The notes: generated by a model not told the origin, from the letters alone. DNA of 64,000 nt from Arsukibacterium sp. (GCF_018402695.1 NZ_JAGYIM010000016.1:186001-250000), one strand, 5' to 3'. Positions 25,478 to 33,931 are shown, counted from the stretch's first letter. Numbers and translations: made by a program.

Positions 25478-25981
25478 TTAACTTAAATACTTTGCAATAC
25501 CTTCCGCTTTGCCACCACTGATATAACCTATCCATACTTGATTAAGCGAGCCAGAAGTCAAAACACCAAAAACGATATCATCTCGCCCAACTTTCATTAA
25601 GTAAGAATCAATATCTGAAAGGATTTTAAAGCCATGCCGCTGCAATCTGAAATCACTATTTAAACTATCACCAGCTTTAGGATCTATAACAATCTTAGAT
25701 TCTAAAGTTGAACTATCAAAATGGAAACCCACAAGAAAACCATGACAGCTGTTATTTGAAGTTACATAATCTCTTACACTATCTATTATATTAATAACTC
25801 CATATAAAAAAACTTCTAATAATAAACTTTTAGGTACTGATTTAAAAAACGAACGAGCCTCCTTGGAGTTAAAAACCGCATAGCTCTGGTACTCGGTTAA
25901 GTTTTCAATCCAAGAAAAATCTGTTAGCTCTTCGTCAAATAAAACTTTATCTAACTTCGATAAATAATTAATAGCACTCAT
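25478..25981 (-). CDS. Putative immunity protein paired with the orphan toxin tip
   Basis: A 167-residue soluble protein of very low GC, with no recognised family. The start is taken at the ATG of MSAINYLSK (25981), which overlaps the stop of the upstream toxin fragment in an ATGA arrangement; the frame is open to 26008. Sequence runs as helix (KLDKVLFDEEL), helix-rich middle (KSLLLEVFLYGVINIIDSV) and beta-strands at the end (DDIVFGVLTSGS, QVWIGYISGG). Small, acidic and directly behind a polymorphic toxin C-terminus, it is best read as the cognate immunity protein; this is inferred from position. Confidence 0.6.
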   Translation of the reverse strand: MSAINYLSKLDKVLFDEELTDFSWIENLTEYQSYAVFNSKEARSFFKSVPKSLLLEVFLYGVINIIDSVRDYVTSNNSCHGFLVGFHFDSSTLESKIVIDPKAGDSLNSDFRLQRHGFKILSDIDSYLMKVGRDDIVFGVLTSGSLNQVWIGYISGGKAEGIAKYLS

Positions 25982-26196
25982 ATATTCCATCCACTTTCTC
26001 GGAGCCATTCCAAAGTTTTTCTAGGTAATTTAGGTGGATTCTGTCCAGACTTAACGTGCTTCCACGCTCCATCTCGCTTCAAGGCTGGACTGCCTTTGCC
26101 ACCCACATGCGCCTCCCACTGAGAACCTATAACACTTTGCTCGGGTCTATCAATGCGGGAAATTCCTTTTGGCCAAATCAAAAGGGTCAGTGTCAT
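25978..26196 (-). pseudogene. Orphan C-terminal tip of a polymorphic toxin
   Basis: The frame encodes about 60 residues that resemble the very end of a CDI/RHS-type polymorphic toxin: EQSVIGSQWEAHVGGKGSPA, then LKRDGAWKH, and a final KTLEWLRESGWNI. The first ten codons (MTLTLLIWPK) are simply the reading-through of REP-like copy D, so the delivery part of the toxin is gone and the fragment has no start of its own. It overlaps the putative immunity gene by four bases. Such displaced tips normally serve as recombination cassettes for a full-length toxin; none is in this window. Confidence 0.6.
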
Positions 26197-26250
26197 TGAT
26201 CCGGTTTAGAGAAAGGTTAGTGGCGCAAATATCGATGATACTGACCCCAA
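26177..26250. repeat. REP-like inverted pair, copy D
   Basis: The left arm at 26177-26200 has AAAGGGTCAGTGTCATTGAT; a 29-base spacer follows, then the inverse arm ATCGATGATACTGACCCC (26231-26248). It is more diverged from copies B and C, but keeps the overall length and the spacer pattern GTTAGTGGCGCAAATAT, which matches the GTAGTGGAAAA-x-AAATAT spacer of the others. Confidence 0.7.
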
Positions 26251-26290
26251 AGCTCCCCTCCGCAACAGAACACTGTTCAACTTAACATAT

Positions 26291-26626
26291 TTATTTGTCG
26301 TGATTTTCGCGCAGGTCTGCCCATTTCAACAGGGCGTCAAGCGCCGGACATAGTGCCTGGCCCCAGTCAGTTAATGCATATTCGACCTTAGGGGGCACTT
26401 GAGCATGAACTATGCGCCGCACTACCCCGTCAACTTCCATCTGGCGCAGCTGCTGAATCAGCATCTTTTGGGTGATGGTGGGAATTGCCTTTTCAAGCTC
26501 GGAAAATCGTAACACCTGTCCACCAAACAGGTGAAACATAATGACTAACTTCCATTTTCCGTCAAAGATTTTAAGTGCCTGCTCTACACCCTCTGCTGCC
26601 GTAATGGGAGTCCATTTTTTTTCCAT
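26291..26626 (-). CDS. HxlR-family transcriptional regulator
   Basis: A 111-residue winged-helix protein of the HxlR/MarR-like group: VEQALKIFDGKWKLVIMFHL, FSELEKAIPTITQKMLIQQLRQ (recognition helix), then the wing and YALTDWGQALCPALDALLKW. It most likely controls the divergent NTF2-like and SDR genes across a 162-base gap that contains a direct repeat (26662-26691). The group usually senses electrophiles or redox stress through a Cys near the N-terminus; here the only Cys is near the C-terminus (ALCPAL), so the sensing mode is unclear. Confidence 0.85.
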   Translation of the reverse strand: MEKKWTPITAAEGVEQALKIFDGKWKLVIMFHLFGGQVLRFSELEKAIPTITQKMLIQQLRQMEVDGVVRRIVHAQVPPKVEYALTDWGQALCPALDALLKWADLRENHDK

Positions 26627-26661
26627 TTTTTTATTCTCTACAGTGCTTGCCAGTCAAAAAA

Positions 26662-26691
26662 CTTACTTTTTAGTCTGTACCTTACCTTTTT
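26662..26691. promoter_or_regulatory. Candidate HxlR operator (direct repeat)
   Basis: CTTACTTTTTA at 26662-26672 and CTTACCTTTTT at 26681-26691 repeat 19 bases apart, close to two helical turns, in the divergent promoter region of the HxlR gene and its target. HxlR proteins bind as dimers to such spaced sites. Unproven. Confidence 0.4.
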
Positions 26692-26788
26692 GTGCGTTCT
26701 TGAAGTAGCTAAAGCTTAATTTTATTCTGCTGAGGTAGCCATTCGGAGCACATAGGGTGCTCCGCTTATAAACCAGGGAATTACTGAG

Positions 26789-27115
26789 ATGAATATTAAT
26801 CTACCAAAGCCTATTGGCGATTATTTTTCAGCTGACCGGGCAGACAGTGAGGCGGTTGCTAACTGTTTTACTGATAATGCGATTGTCAAAGACGAAAACC
26901 ACACCTATCGTGGCAGAGCGGCGATTAAACAATGGAAAATAGACTCGTCAAAGAAGTTCAGCTACAGCGTTGAGCCTTTTTGTTTGGTAGAAAAGGCGGG
27001 TAAAACCATTGTAAGCAGTAAGGTAACAGGCAATTTCCCCGGCAGCCCTTTGAATCTTAATTATATCTTTAGTCTTGAGGGCGACAGGATAGCTATGTTG
27101 GAGATTACCCTATGA
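26789..27115 (+). CDS. NTF2-like (SnoaL-type) protein
   Basis: A 108-residue cone-fold protein: YFSADRADSEAVANCFTDNA helix pair, then AIVKDENHTYRGRAAIKQW and beta-sheet strands. Members in this setting are small enzymes or binding proteins acting on short-chain compounds. The stop overlaps the ATG of a following short-chain dehydrogenase (ATGA), the standard HxlR / NTF2 / SDR arrangement, but the SDR gene is broken, so the pathway is probably lost here. Confidence 0.8.
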   Translation: MNINLPKPIGDYFSADRADSEAVANCFTDNAIVKDENHTYRGRAAIKQWKIDSSKKFSYSVEPFCLVEKAGKTIVSSKVTGNFPGSPLNLNYIFSLEGDRIAMLEITL

Positions 27116-27195
27116 GCTTTGATCTTGGCCTGGCCGGGCGCAGAGCGCTTGTAACCGGTGGTACATAAGGATTTGGGGCTGCAGGGGCTCGCGGT
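27112..27195 (+). pseudogene. Short-chain dehydrogenase (SDR) remnant
   Basis: The frame opens with the SDR N-terminus (LAGRRALVTGGT), then hits TAA at 27166-27168 exactly where Lys or Asn is normal in the TGGTxGIG cofactor loop, then resumes GFGAAGARG and leaves homology within ten codons. More than 200 residues of the enzyme are missing. A nonsense change (such as AAA to TAA) plus a large deletion would explain it. A 9-bp inverted repeat lies just downstream (27252-27296), near the deletion end. Confidence 0.75.
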
Positions 27196-27251
27196 CAGGT
27201 TTTGCTTTTTGCCTTTTTGGTTGGTTGTTTTAGAACAAGAGGAGGTCGCTA

Positions 27252-27296
27252 ATTACCAAGATCCACAGCGCTCGCTGATAACTGCTACTCTTGGTA
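27252..27296. repeat. 9-bp inverted repeat at the SDR deletion junction
   Basis: TTACCAAGA (27252-27260) and TCTTGGTAA (27288-27296) are perfect inverse copies separated by 27 bases. The position next to the truncated SDR gene suggests a role in, or a scar of, the deletion; it could also act as a stem. Confidence 0.5.
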
Positions 27297-27350
27297 AAGC
27301 TTACTAAGCCAATAGCGACAACCCCCACTTACGAGCAAGGAGCTAAAGCC

Positions 27351-27701
27351 ATGGCAAACCACCCTGTTTTTAAAATGGCCTTTGCCAAAGTTTATCCAAT
27401 GTATCTGCAAAAAGCCGAGCGCAAAAACCGCACTAAAGCGGAAGTAGACCAGATTATCTGCTGGCTTACCGGTTACAGCCAGGCTGAACTGGAGCAGCAA
27501 ATAGCCCAGCAACATGACTTTGCTACCTTTTTTGCCCAGGCGCCGGCACTGCATCCGAACTGCTCGCTGATAAAAGGGGTGGTATGCGGGGTGCGGGTAG
27601 AAGAAGTTGCCGACCCGCTGATGCAGAAAATCCGCTATTTAGATAAGCTGATAAATGAACTGGCCAAAGGCAAAGCCATGGTAAAAATACTGCGGCAGTA
27701 G
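27351..27701 (+). CDS. DUF2200 family protein
   Basis: A 116-residue soluble protein matching DUF2200 in opening ([38 protein letters not shown] is the conserved block at residues 4-42), a middle Gln/Ala-rich helix and a C-terminal helix ([22 protein letters not shown]). The ATG at 27351 has AAGGAG nine bases upstream; the frame is open to 27291 without a better start. No function is known for the family. Confidence 0.85.
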   Translation: MANHPVFKMAFAKVYPMYLQKAERKNRTKAEVDQIICWLTGYSQAELEQQIAQQHDFATFFAQAPALHPNCSLIKGVVCGVRVEEVADPLMQKIRYLDKLINELAKGKAMVKILRQ

Positions 27702-27817
27702 TGCTTACCGGTATTTTATTATTATCTGCCGCCAATTTTTCTAAGTAAAACGGGCTTAAATTATGGTTCGGGTAAGGCGGAGGTTTAGCGCAAACGTTGT
27801 ACTAAAAGGAGAATTAG

Positions 27818-28510
27818 ATGACGGTAAATGATAAGCCACTATTTTTGTATGAAGAGTTAATGCTGCTGGCGCTGCGTGACGAGGAGGGCACTATTGCAAC
27901 GGGATACATTGAGTATGCCGTTGCGGGCGCCATCATGGCGGAGCTATTGCTGACTCAGCGAATTTCGCTGGAAAATTCGCGAAAACAGTTGGTGCAGGTT
28001 CAGAATGCTGAAACTACTGACGATCCGCTGCTGGACGAATGCCTGAATAAAATTATGGATGGCAAACGACGAGGATCGCTGCGAACCTGGGTGTCGCGGG
28101 TCGCCGGGATAAAGAATTTAAAACATAAAGTCGCACGCCGGCTTTGCGAGAGAGGGATCTTGCATGCTGATGAAGACAAGGTGCTGTTTATCTTTAAAAG
28201 ACGGATCTATCCTCAGATAAATCCATTGCCAGAGAAAGAAATTGTTGAACGATTGAGGATGGCGATATTTACCGATAGCGACCAACTTGACCCTCGTAGC
28301 GTCGTGTTGATTTCACTGGCCGATGGGGTGGGTTTATTAGGCCAGACTTTTGGGCGCAAAGAGGTGAAGGCCCGACGCGAGCGGATCAAGACTATTGTTA
28401 AGGGTGAGTTGACTGGCCAAGTGACCAAAGAGGTAATTTCGGCTTGCCAAACCGCCGTGTTGGTTGCGGCCATAATGCCGGCGATGGTGGTTACCACAGT
28501 TAACACCTGA
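27818..28510 (+). CDS. GPP34 / GOLPH3-like phosphoinositide-type binding protein
   Basis: A 230-residue protein of the GPP34 family, best known as eukaryotic GOLPH3/Vps74. The N-terminus FLYEELMLLALRDEEGTIATG and the following mostly helical core (AVAGAIMAELLLTQRI, KRRGSLRTWVSRV) are characteristic. A C-terminal hydrophobic stretch (VLVAAIMPAMVVTTV) could touch membrane. Bacterial members are common in actinobacteria and scattered in proteobacteria and have no settled role. Neighbours are unrelated (DUF2200 before, SnoaL and ECF42 after). Confidence 0.82.
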   Translation: MTVNDKPLFLYEELMLLALRDEEGTIATGYIEYAVAGAIMAELLLTQRISLENSRKQLVQVQNAETTDDPLLDECLNKIMDGKRRGSLRTWVSRVAGIKNLKHKVARRLCERGILHADEDKVLFIFKRRIYPQINPLPEKEIVERLRMAIFTDSDQLDPRSVVLISLADGVGLLGQTFGRKEVKARRERIKTIVKGELTGQVTKEVISACQTAVLVAAIMPAMVVTTVNT

Positions 28511-28638
28511 GCAACGACGCTGTGCAAATGAAGGAGCAGGCAGACTGCTAAAGCTTTTCAAAAAAACTACCTGTGCCTGTCGATCTGCCTGTCAGCGGTG
28601 CGACTAACTATGCTACCCCAACCAACAGGAGCATAGTT

Positions 28639-29088
28639 ATGAGCAACGTGATGACAAACATCAGCAAAGCCGAGCAGCAAATCCGCGATTTAGTAAACCA
28701 GTATGTCAGTGCAGTAAGAACGAAAGACCTTAGTCGGGTTGCCGCCTTATACACCGACGAGGTGCTGGCTTTTGACGCCATTCTGGCGCTACAGTTTAAA
28801 GGTAAAACAGCCTACATGGCGCACTGGCAAACCTGTATGGAGTTTGCCAAAGGTGAAACCCTGTACGAGGTGCATCAGCTGCAGGTAACCGCAAGCGAAC
28901 AGCTGGCGTTTAGTCACAGTGTTAACCTGTGTGGCTGTGCGAATGCGCAGGGACAAATGGAAAAGAGCTGGATGCGCTCGACCCAGTGCTGGCGCCATAC
29001 TAACGAGGGCTGGAAAATTGCCCACGAGCATTTTTCTGCGCCCTTTGATGTCGAGAACGGCCAGGCACTATTTACGCTGCAACCTTAA
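28639..29088 (+). CDS. SnoaL/NTF2-like protein of the ECF42 locus
   Basis: A 149-residue cone-fold protein (IRDLVNQYVSAVRTKDLSRVAALYTDEVLAFD at 13-45, then strands ending WRHTNEGWKIAHEHFSAPF), of the ketosteroid-isomerase-like SgcJ/EcaC type. The start is the ATG at 28639 with AGGAG upstream; the frame is open to 28573. It begins a compact three-gene set with a YCII/DGPF protein and an ECF42-type sigma factor, all read in the same direction. Confidence 0.82.
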   Translation: MSNVMTNISKAEQQIRDLVNQYVSAVRTKDLSRVAALYTDEVLAFDAILALQFKGKTAYMAHWQTCMEFAKGETLYEVHQLQVTASEQLAFSHSVNLCGCANAQGQMEKSWMRSTQCWRHTNEGWKIAHEHFSAPFDVENGQALFTLQP

Positions 29089-29108
29089 CACTGCCACAGG
29101 AGGCGACA

Positions 29109-29453
29109 ATGAAATATCTTTGTCTGGTTTATAGCGATGAGCAGCAACTGCATAGTCATCCTGACAGCCCGCACGATAGTGAATGCCAGGCATATGCTGA
29201 AAAAGTGCAGGGTAGCGGCCGGATGTTAGCGGCTGAAGCGCTGCAGAGTGTCAGCACCGCCACCACTATACGGGTGCGCAGTGGCAAGGTGAGTATTACC
29301 GATGGCCCCTTTGCCGAAACCAAAGAGCAACTGGCCGGCTTTTATCTGATTGAAGCGCATGACTTAAACGAAGCCATTCAGCTTGCCAGTGGCATACCGG
29401 CGGCCCGGGTGGGCTCGGTAGAAGTGCGGCCGGTGCGCCAGCTTGAGGTGTAA
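29109..29453 (+). CDS. YCII/DGPF-domain protein, partner of ECF42 sigma
   Basis: A 114-residue YCII-domain protein: MKYLCLVYSDEQQ opening and the signature TDGPFAETKEQLAGFYLIEA. DGPF proteins lie next to ECF42 sigma factors and are their usual regulatory target or partner in known cases. It sits 20 bases after the SnoaL gene and 24 before the sigma gene. Confidence 0.88.
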   Translation: MKYLCLVYSDEQQLHSHPDSPHDSECQAYAEKVQGSGRMLAAEALQSVSTATTIRVRSGKVSITDGPFAETKEQLAGFYLIEAHDLNEAIQLASGIPAARVGSVEVRPVRQLEV

Positions 29454-29477
29454 CTTTGCCAGCACAGGACTAACAGC

Positions 29478-30695
29478 ATGCAGCAGCAGATCAGCGCTTT
29501 ATACCAGAAAGAGTCCCGCAAAGTACTGGCCACGCTGATCCGCTTGCTGGGCGATTTTGATTTAGCTGAAGAGGCACTGCATGAAGCATTTCATGCAGCA
29601 CTAAAACAATGGCCGGCAGAGGGTATCCCTGCTAACCCGGTTGCCTGGCTGGTGTCGGCCGGGCGCTTTAAAGCGATAGATCAGCTACGTAAAACTGCCC
29701 GTCTGACGTCGCTACCCGATGAGTTGCTGCAGCAACTGACCACAGAACCGCCTGCTGATATTGAGCCGATAGCTGACGACCAGCTGCGGCTTATTTTCAC
29801 CTGCTGTCACCCCAGCCTGGCGGTTGATGCGCAACTGGCGCTGACTTTGCGGGAAGTATGCGGTTTAACTACCGAGCAAATTGCCAGCGCTTTTTTAAGC
29901 CGCCCGGCGACGATAGCGCAGCGCATTGTGCGGGCCAAAGGCAAAATACGCGATGCGGCTATCCCGTATGAGGTACCGCCGGCAAGTGAGTTGCCAGCAA
30001 GGCTGGACATTGTATTGCAGGTTATTTATCTGGTATTTAATGAGGGATATTCGGCATCAGCCGGTGAGCAGGTACTGGATATCAGCTTGAGCGGTGAAGC
30101 CATTCGGCTCGGCAGGTTGATGTTGCAGCTGTTGCCCGATGCTGAAACCGCTGGCTTGTTAGCGTTGATGCTGTTGCAGCACGCCAGGCGCGACGCCCGG
30201 ATTAATGACGGCGGCGAGTTAGTGTTGTTACCGCAGCAAAATCGCAGGTTGTGGCAGCGGAATGAAATAACCGAAGGTAGTGAATTGGTGCAATGGGCGC
30301 TGCGCACCCGCCGCATTGGCCCCTATACCTTACAGGCGGCCATTGCCGCAGTGCACAGTGAAGCAAAAACTGCAGCAGACACCGACTGGCATGAAATCTG
30401 TGGTTTATATAATTTGCTGTTACAAGCCGAGCCGTCACCGGTTATTGGCTTAAACCGGGCGGTAGCCATTGCCATGCGCGACGGCCCGGCCGCCGGCCTT
30501 GCCCTGATTAACGAGCTGGAGCAACAAGGCGACTTGAACCAGTATCATCTGCTGTACGCCGCCAAAGCCGATTTACTGCGTAAGCTCGGCCTGGATGCCC
30601 AGGCACTGCAAGCTTACCAGCAGGCACTGAGCTTATGTAAGCAAGCGCCGGAGCAGCGCTTTTTACAACAACAAATTGCTGTCTTGAAGAATTGA
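29478..30695 (+). CDS. ECF42-type RNA polymerase sigma factor with C-terminal extension
   Basis: A 405-residue ECF sigma factor. Region 2 is near residues 8-70 ([18 protein letters not shown]), region 4 near 100-160 ([20 protein letters not shown]), and an approximately 200-residue helical extension follows, TPR-like at the end ([25 protein letters not shown] is the final helix pair). This layout and the adjacent DGPF gene define the ECF42 group, which has no anti-sigma factor; the C-terminal extension is thought to control activity. No anti-sigma gene is found nearby, in agreement. Confidence 0.88.
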   Translation: MQQQISALYQKESRKVLATLIRLLGDFDLAEEALHEAFHAALKQWPAEGIPANPVAWLVSAGRFKAIDQLRKTARLTSLPDELLQQLTTEPPADIEPIADDQLRLIFTCCHPSLAVDAQLALTLREVCGLTTEQIASAFLSRPATIAQRIVRAKGKIRDAAIPYEVPPASELPARLDIVLQVIYLVFNEGYSASAGEQVLDISLSGEAIRLGRLMLQLLPDAETAGLLALMLLQHARRDARINDGGELVLLPQQNRRLWQRNEITEGSELVQWALRTRRIGPYTLQAAIAAVHSEAKTAADTDWHEICGLYNLLLQAEPSPVIGLNRAVAIAMRDGPAAGLALINELEQQGDLNQYHLLYAAKADLLRKLGLDAQALQAYQQALSLCKQAPEQRFLQQQIAVLKN

Positions 30696-30924
30696 TACCG
30701 GACAATACACGCCCTGGTAAAAAAACCTGTTTAACTGGCAAATAACGACGAGCCCCTCCAGCAAAATTCTGTAAATTAATTGTTCCCTAAATAAACAAAT
30801 TCAATTAGCATCAGTTGTACCAAAAATTAAAAAACAAGCGGTTCAATATGAGCTTAGCCGACACTGAACATGGTGCCGGTGAAACGAAATGCTTTGATGC
30901 GCCATATAATCAGGAGAGATTGGA

Positions 30925-31263
30925 TTGGGCTTTTTGATATTTATATTGTTGGTAATACTGTTCACGGTAATACCTGTGATGATTGCAGCAAAGATTTTAG
31001 GGGCTGAACGCACATCGTTTATGCGATGTCTGTTGGTTGTAATTGCATCAGTTGCTAGTGAAACTATTGCAAGCAATTTGGTTAATAATGAGGTTGTTGC
31101 CGGACTAATTGCAATTGCGTTTACCGGGGTGTGTATATCAGTCATCTTAGGCGCCAAATACTTACAAAGTATTGTGATTGCAGTGTTATCGATAGGTGTT
31201 CAACTGGGTTTGGCAATATTGCTAGCGGGTTTACTTGGCGGCGTTGTTAGGTTCGGAACATAA
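30925..31263 (+). CDS. Small integral membrane protein, unknown
   Basis: A 112-residue very hydrophobic protein with three or four membrane spans (about 2-24, 35-55, 57-76 and 80-108). The start is a TTG at 30925 with CAGGAGAG upstream; an ATG at 30848 opens a different 29-codon frame that is not supported. No family is recognised. First of three small membrane-protein genes in a row, each with its own leader. Confidence 0.6.
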   Translation: MGFLIFILLVILFTVIPVMIAAKILGAERTSFMRCLLVVIASVASETIASNLVNNEVVAGLIAIAFTGVCISVILGAKYLQSIVIAVLSIGVQLGLAILLAGLLGGVVRFGT

Positions 31264-31378
31264 TAAAAATAATTTAACAGCTGCAAAATTTGCTGGCCGC
31301 AACGGCAAGCTGTTGCGGCGTTTCAGGGCTAAATTGAGGTGCTAAAAGCCAGCAGTTTTATGTTTATTTTTAAAAGGT

Positions 31379-31645
31379 ATGAAAGTGGATTTTTATAATA
31401 ATTTTACTTCTGAACAACTGATGACATTCGGTGTTTTCTGGAATGTTTTACCAATGATTGCCGGGCTGCTGGTACACCTTGCGTTTAGCGCCGCCGTGTT
31501 TAATGATGCAAACAGGCTGCAAAATGAGCAAGGCAATCTGGCCTTTGTGAACGCCTGGTTGTGGTCTTTAGCTGTGCTGGTAGGGGGAGTATTTGTCGCT
31601 TTAGCATACTGGGTTATTCACCATTCCTCACTTGCTAAGCATTAA
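31379..31645 (+). CDS. Small membrane protein, two spans
   Basis: An 88-residue protein with two membrane helices (about 18-42 and 60-82) joined by a polar loop (NDANRLQNEQGN). No family recognised. Weak AAAAGGT before the ATG. Lies between two other small membrane-protein genes. Confidence 0.6.
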   Translation: MKVDFYNNFTSEQLMTFGVFWNVLPMIAGLLVHLAFSAAVFNDANRLQNEQGNLAFVNAWLWSLAVLVGGVFVALAYWVIHHSSLAKH

Positions 31646-31774
31646 ATATTACATAGCACGTTGCTTTACTGTGATTTATTCAGTAATTTAATTTACAACT
31701 TGTCAAAATATTCACGCCGTGGAAATGCATAAACCTCAGGGCGACAATGCTGCCAGGCAACAAGGAGTTAACAG

Positions 31775-32203
31775 ATGGATAAAGTTACCAGTCGGGTAAT
31801 TGCGGTAATTTTGGGAGTGGCGTTAGCCTGGGCCTCAGTGCCTATAATAGGCATAGGTGCAGCAGTTGCCATTCCGGCCGAGATAGTAAAACCCGTGGCT
31901 CAGGTATCAGGCTTGCTGGCATTTACGCTGGTCGACTTTTTCACCATTGCTATTCCGCTGGCGGCGGCATTTTTAGTATTGGCTTTTGCCAGTAAGCTGG
32001 TTATTAATAAGCCCGACCGCACATTTTACCTGTTATTGCTGGCGCCAGTAGTGTTATTCCAGCTGTATTTTTTGCTACAAGGTTTGCTGCAGTCTCAGCC
32101 GCAGCTGCTTAACGTAATAGTGACCACGCTGCCGCGCTATATTCTGTTGGCAGTGTGTTGTTACTTGTTAGTGCGTAGTACCCGGCCAGCAAAGACCAGA
32201 TAA
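31775..32203 (+). CDS. Small integral membrane protein, four spans
   Basis: A 142-residue membrane protein with about four helices (8-33, 47-72, 83-102, 111-133) and a basic C-terminus (RSTRPAKTR). AAGGAG lies seven bases before the ATG. Family not recognised; the gene order with a following lipoprotein does not reveal a function. Confidence 0.6.
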   Translation: MDKVTSRVIAVILGVALAWASVPIIGIGAAVAIPAEIVKPVAQVSGLLAFTLVDFFTIAIPLAAAFLVLAFASKLVINKPDRTFYLLLLAPVVLFQLYFLLQGLLQSQPQLLNVIVTTLPRYILLAVCCYLLVRSTRPAKTR

Positions 32204-32249
32204 ATTGCCCTATTTATGGTGTGCTTTTTAAAAACAACGGAGATTTAAA

Positions 32250-32645
32250 ATGCTTAAATTAGCTGGTTGTCTGCTGTTATGTGGGGTTCTGATTGGCTGC
32301 TCCACACCATCATCACATGTTATTACCGGTGAAGTAAGACCGGCAACGTCCCCCGCAGAGGTGGTTGTTTATGAGCAACAGCCAGAACAGTTCACTGAAA
32401 TAGCCATTGTATCTGCTACTAAAACCCGCACAGTCAAAGCTGCTGCCAAGGCAGACCCCGATGACATTATTGATGCGTTGAAATCGGAAGCCGCGGCACT
32501 TGGCGCTAACGGCATTATTTTAACCAGTGTATCTGAGGAAGCGTTCACCGACCGGGTAACCAGCTATGATGGCGTGCAGAGTGGCGCCAGGGACGTTGCC
32601 AAAGTGCAGAAAACTGCGCAGGGTTTGGCCATTTTTACCGAGTAA
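32250..32645 (+). CDS. Lipoprotein of unknown function
   Basis: A 131-residue lipoprotein: signal LLLCGVLIGC, Cys at about residue 17, then a compact domain with VVYEQQPEQFTEIAIVSATK and a helix (DIIDALKSEAAALGANGIILTSV), a pattern like YbjQ/DUF4156-type proteins that recognise repeated small oligomers. No signature residue is decisive. It is 60 bases before the exporter gene. Confidence 0.6.
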   Translation: MLKLAGCLLLCGVLIGCSTPSSHVITGEVRPATSPAEVVVYEQQPEQFTEIAIVSATKTRTVKAAAKADPDDIIDALKSEAAALGANGIILTSVSEEAFTDRVTSYDGVQSGARDVAKVQKTAQGLAIFTE

Positions 32646-32704
32646 ATGCGTTACAATGGCCGCCTTGGCGAATTGTTGTTATTTACTAAACCGGGAAGCC
32701 GCTT

Positions 32705-33931
32705 TTGTACACAGATGATTTTAATCATAAACGGAAATTTATTGTTAAGCTTGGCAAGATGCTGCATAAATACGGTACCCCGGCTTACCGGCTGGAGGCG
32801 CATTTAACCGAGCTTACTACCCATCTGGGTCTGAAGGCGTCTTTTATTATTTCGCCCACCTCAATGACGTTCGTGGTATGGACCGAAGGCCACGAGCAGG
32901 AATACACCCACGCCGCCCGGGTAAACCCCGGTGATCTGGACTTAGGTGCCTTGTCGCGTACCGATGAGTTGGTTGATCAGGTGCTGCAGGGCCAGGTCGG
33001 CCTGTTTGAAGCAGATGCCTTACTGGATGCTATTGATAACCGCCCCAGCTCATACAGTAAGCTAGCTACTGCTGTTGCGATGATGGCATCGGGTGGTGCT
33101 TTTGCAATGCTGATGGCGACCAGTTGGAACGATGTATTGTGGTCGGCGTTATTATCATTACTCGTTTACCTGTTTGTACTATGGGCGCAGCATTCGCCAC
33201 GTATTTCCAATATGCTGGAGCCGCTGGTGGCGATGGTTGCGGCCATTGCAGCTTGTGCGATCAGCAGTTATATCGACCCTGGCATTAATATCCGGCTGAC
33301 GGTGCTATCGGCTATTATTTCCTTTATTCCCGGTCTGGCATTAACCATAGGTTTTGCCGAACTGGCAGCGCGTCATCTGGTGTCGGGCAATGCCCGGATT
33401 ATGGACGCGTTAATGATGCTGTTTAAGCTGTATTTTGGTGCCTTTCTGGGTATTGCGATCGGTTTTACGCTGTTTGGCATGGTCGATTTTGTCAAGCCTG
33501 CGCCTATTTCCCGCCACTTTGCCTGGCTGGCCGTGGGTATTCTGGTCAGTTCGTTAATCGTGCTGTTTAAAAGCCGCGGTAAGTACACGCTCTGGTCGCT
33601 GGCTGCCGGCTTTATTGCCTATGGGGTTAGCATCACCGGCGCCACTCTGGTCGACTACACCATGGGGGCCTTTCTCGGTGCCTTTGCTGTGGGAATTTAC
33701 AGCAACCTGTTTACCCGGCTGGCCAAGGCGCCAGCGGTTATTGTTGCCATGCATGGCTTGATAGTGCTGGTGCCAGGCAGCAAAACCTATATTGGTTTAA
33801 ACTCGCTGATTTCTGGTCAGGATTTTGTGGTGTCAGACCGGGTGGGTCAGCAAACCTTTATGATTTTAATGGCCCTGGTTGGCGGCCTTATTTTTGCCAA
33901 TGTGGCATTGCCGCCGAAGAAGAGTTTGTAA
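32705..33931 (+). CDS. ThrE-type threonine/serine exporter
   Basis: Inner-membrane exporter of threonine and serine, 408 residues, with both halves of the family fused: the DUF1212 part (KFIVKLGKMLHKYGTPAYRLEAH near residues 11-33) and the ThrE_2 part at the C-terminal end. About ten hydrophobic helices start near residue 120. The start is TTG at 32705; the first downstream ATG would remove conserved N-terminal residues. The stop is followed by about 50 bases and then by the operator of the GH97 gene. Confidence 0.85.
   Translation: MYTDDFNHKRKFIVKLGKMLHKYGTPAYRLEAHLTELTTHLGLKASFIISPTSMTFVVWTEGHEQEYTHAARVNPGDLDLGALSRTDELVDQVLQGQVGLFEADALLDAIDNRPSSYSKLATAVAMMASGGAFAMLMATSWNDVLWSALLSLLVYLFVLWAQHSPRISNMLEPLVAMVAAIAACAISSYIDPGINIRLTVLSAIISFIPGLALTIGFAELAARHLVSGNARIMDALMMLFKLYFGAFLGIAIGFTLFGMVDFVKPAPISRHFAWLAVGILVSSLIVLFKSRGKYTLWSLAAGFIAYGVSITGATLVDYTMGAFLGAFAVGIYSNLFTRLAKAPAVIVAMHGLIVLVPGSKTYIGLNSLISGQDFVVSDRVGQQTFMILMALVGGLIFANVALPPKKSL

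Noticed and set aside
30848-30937. A 29-codon frame overlapping the start of the membrane protein at 30925
   Set aside because: No good ribosome site and no similarity seen; overlap may be chance.
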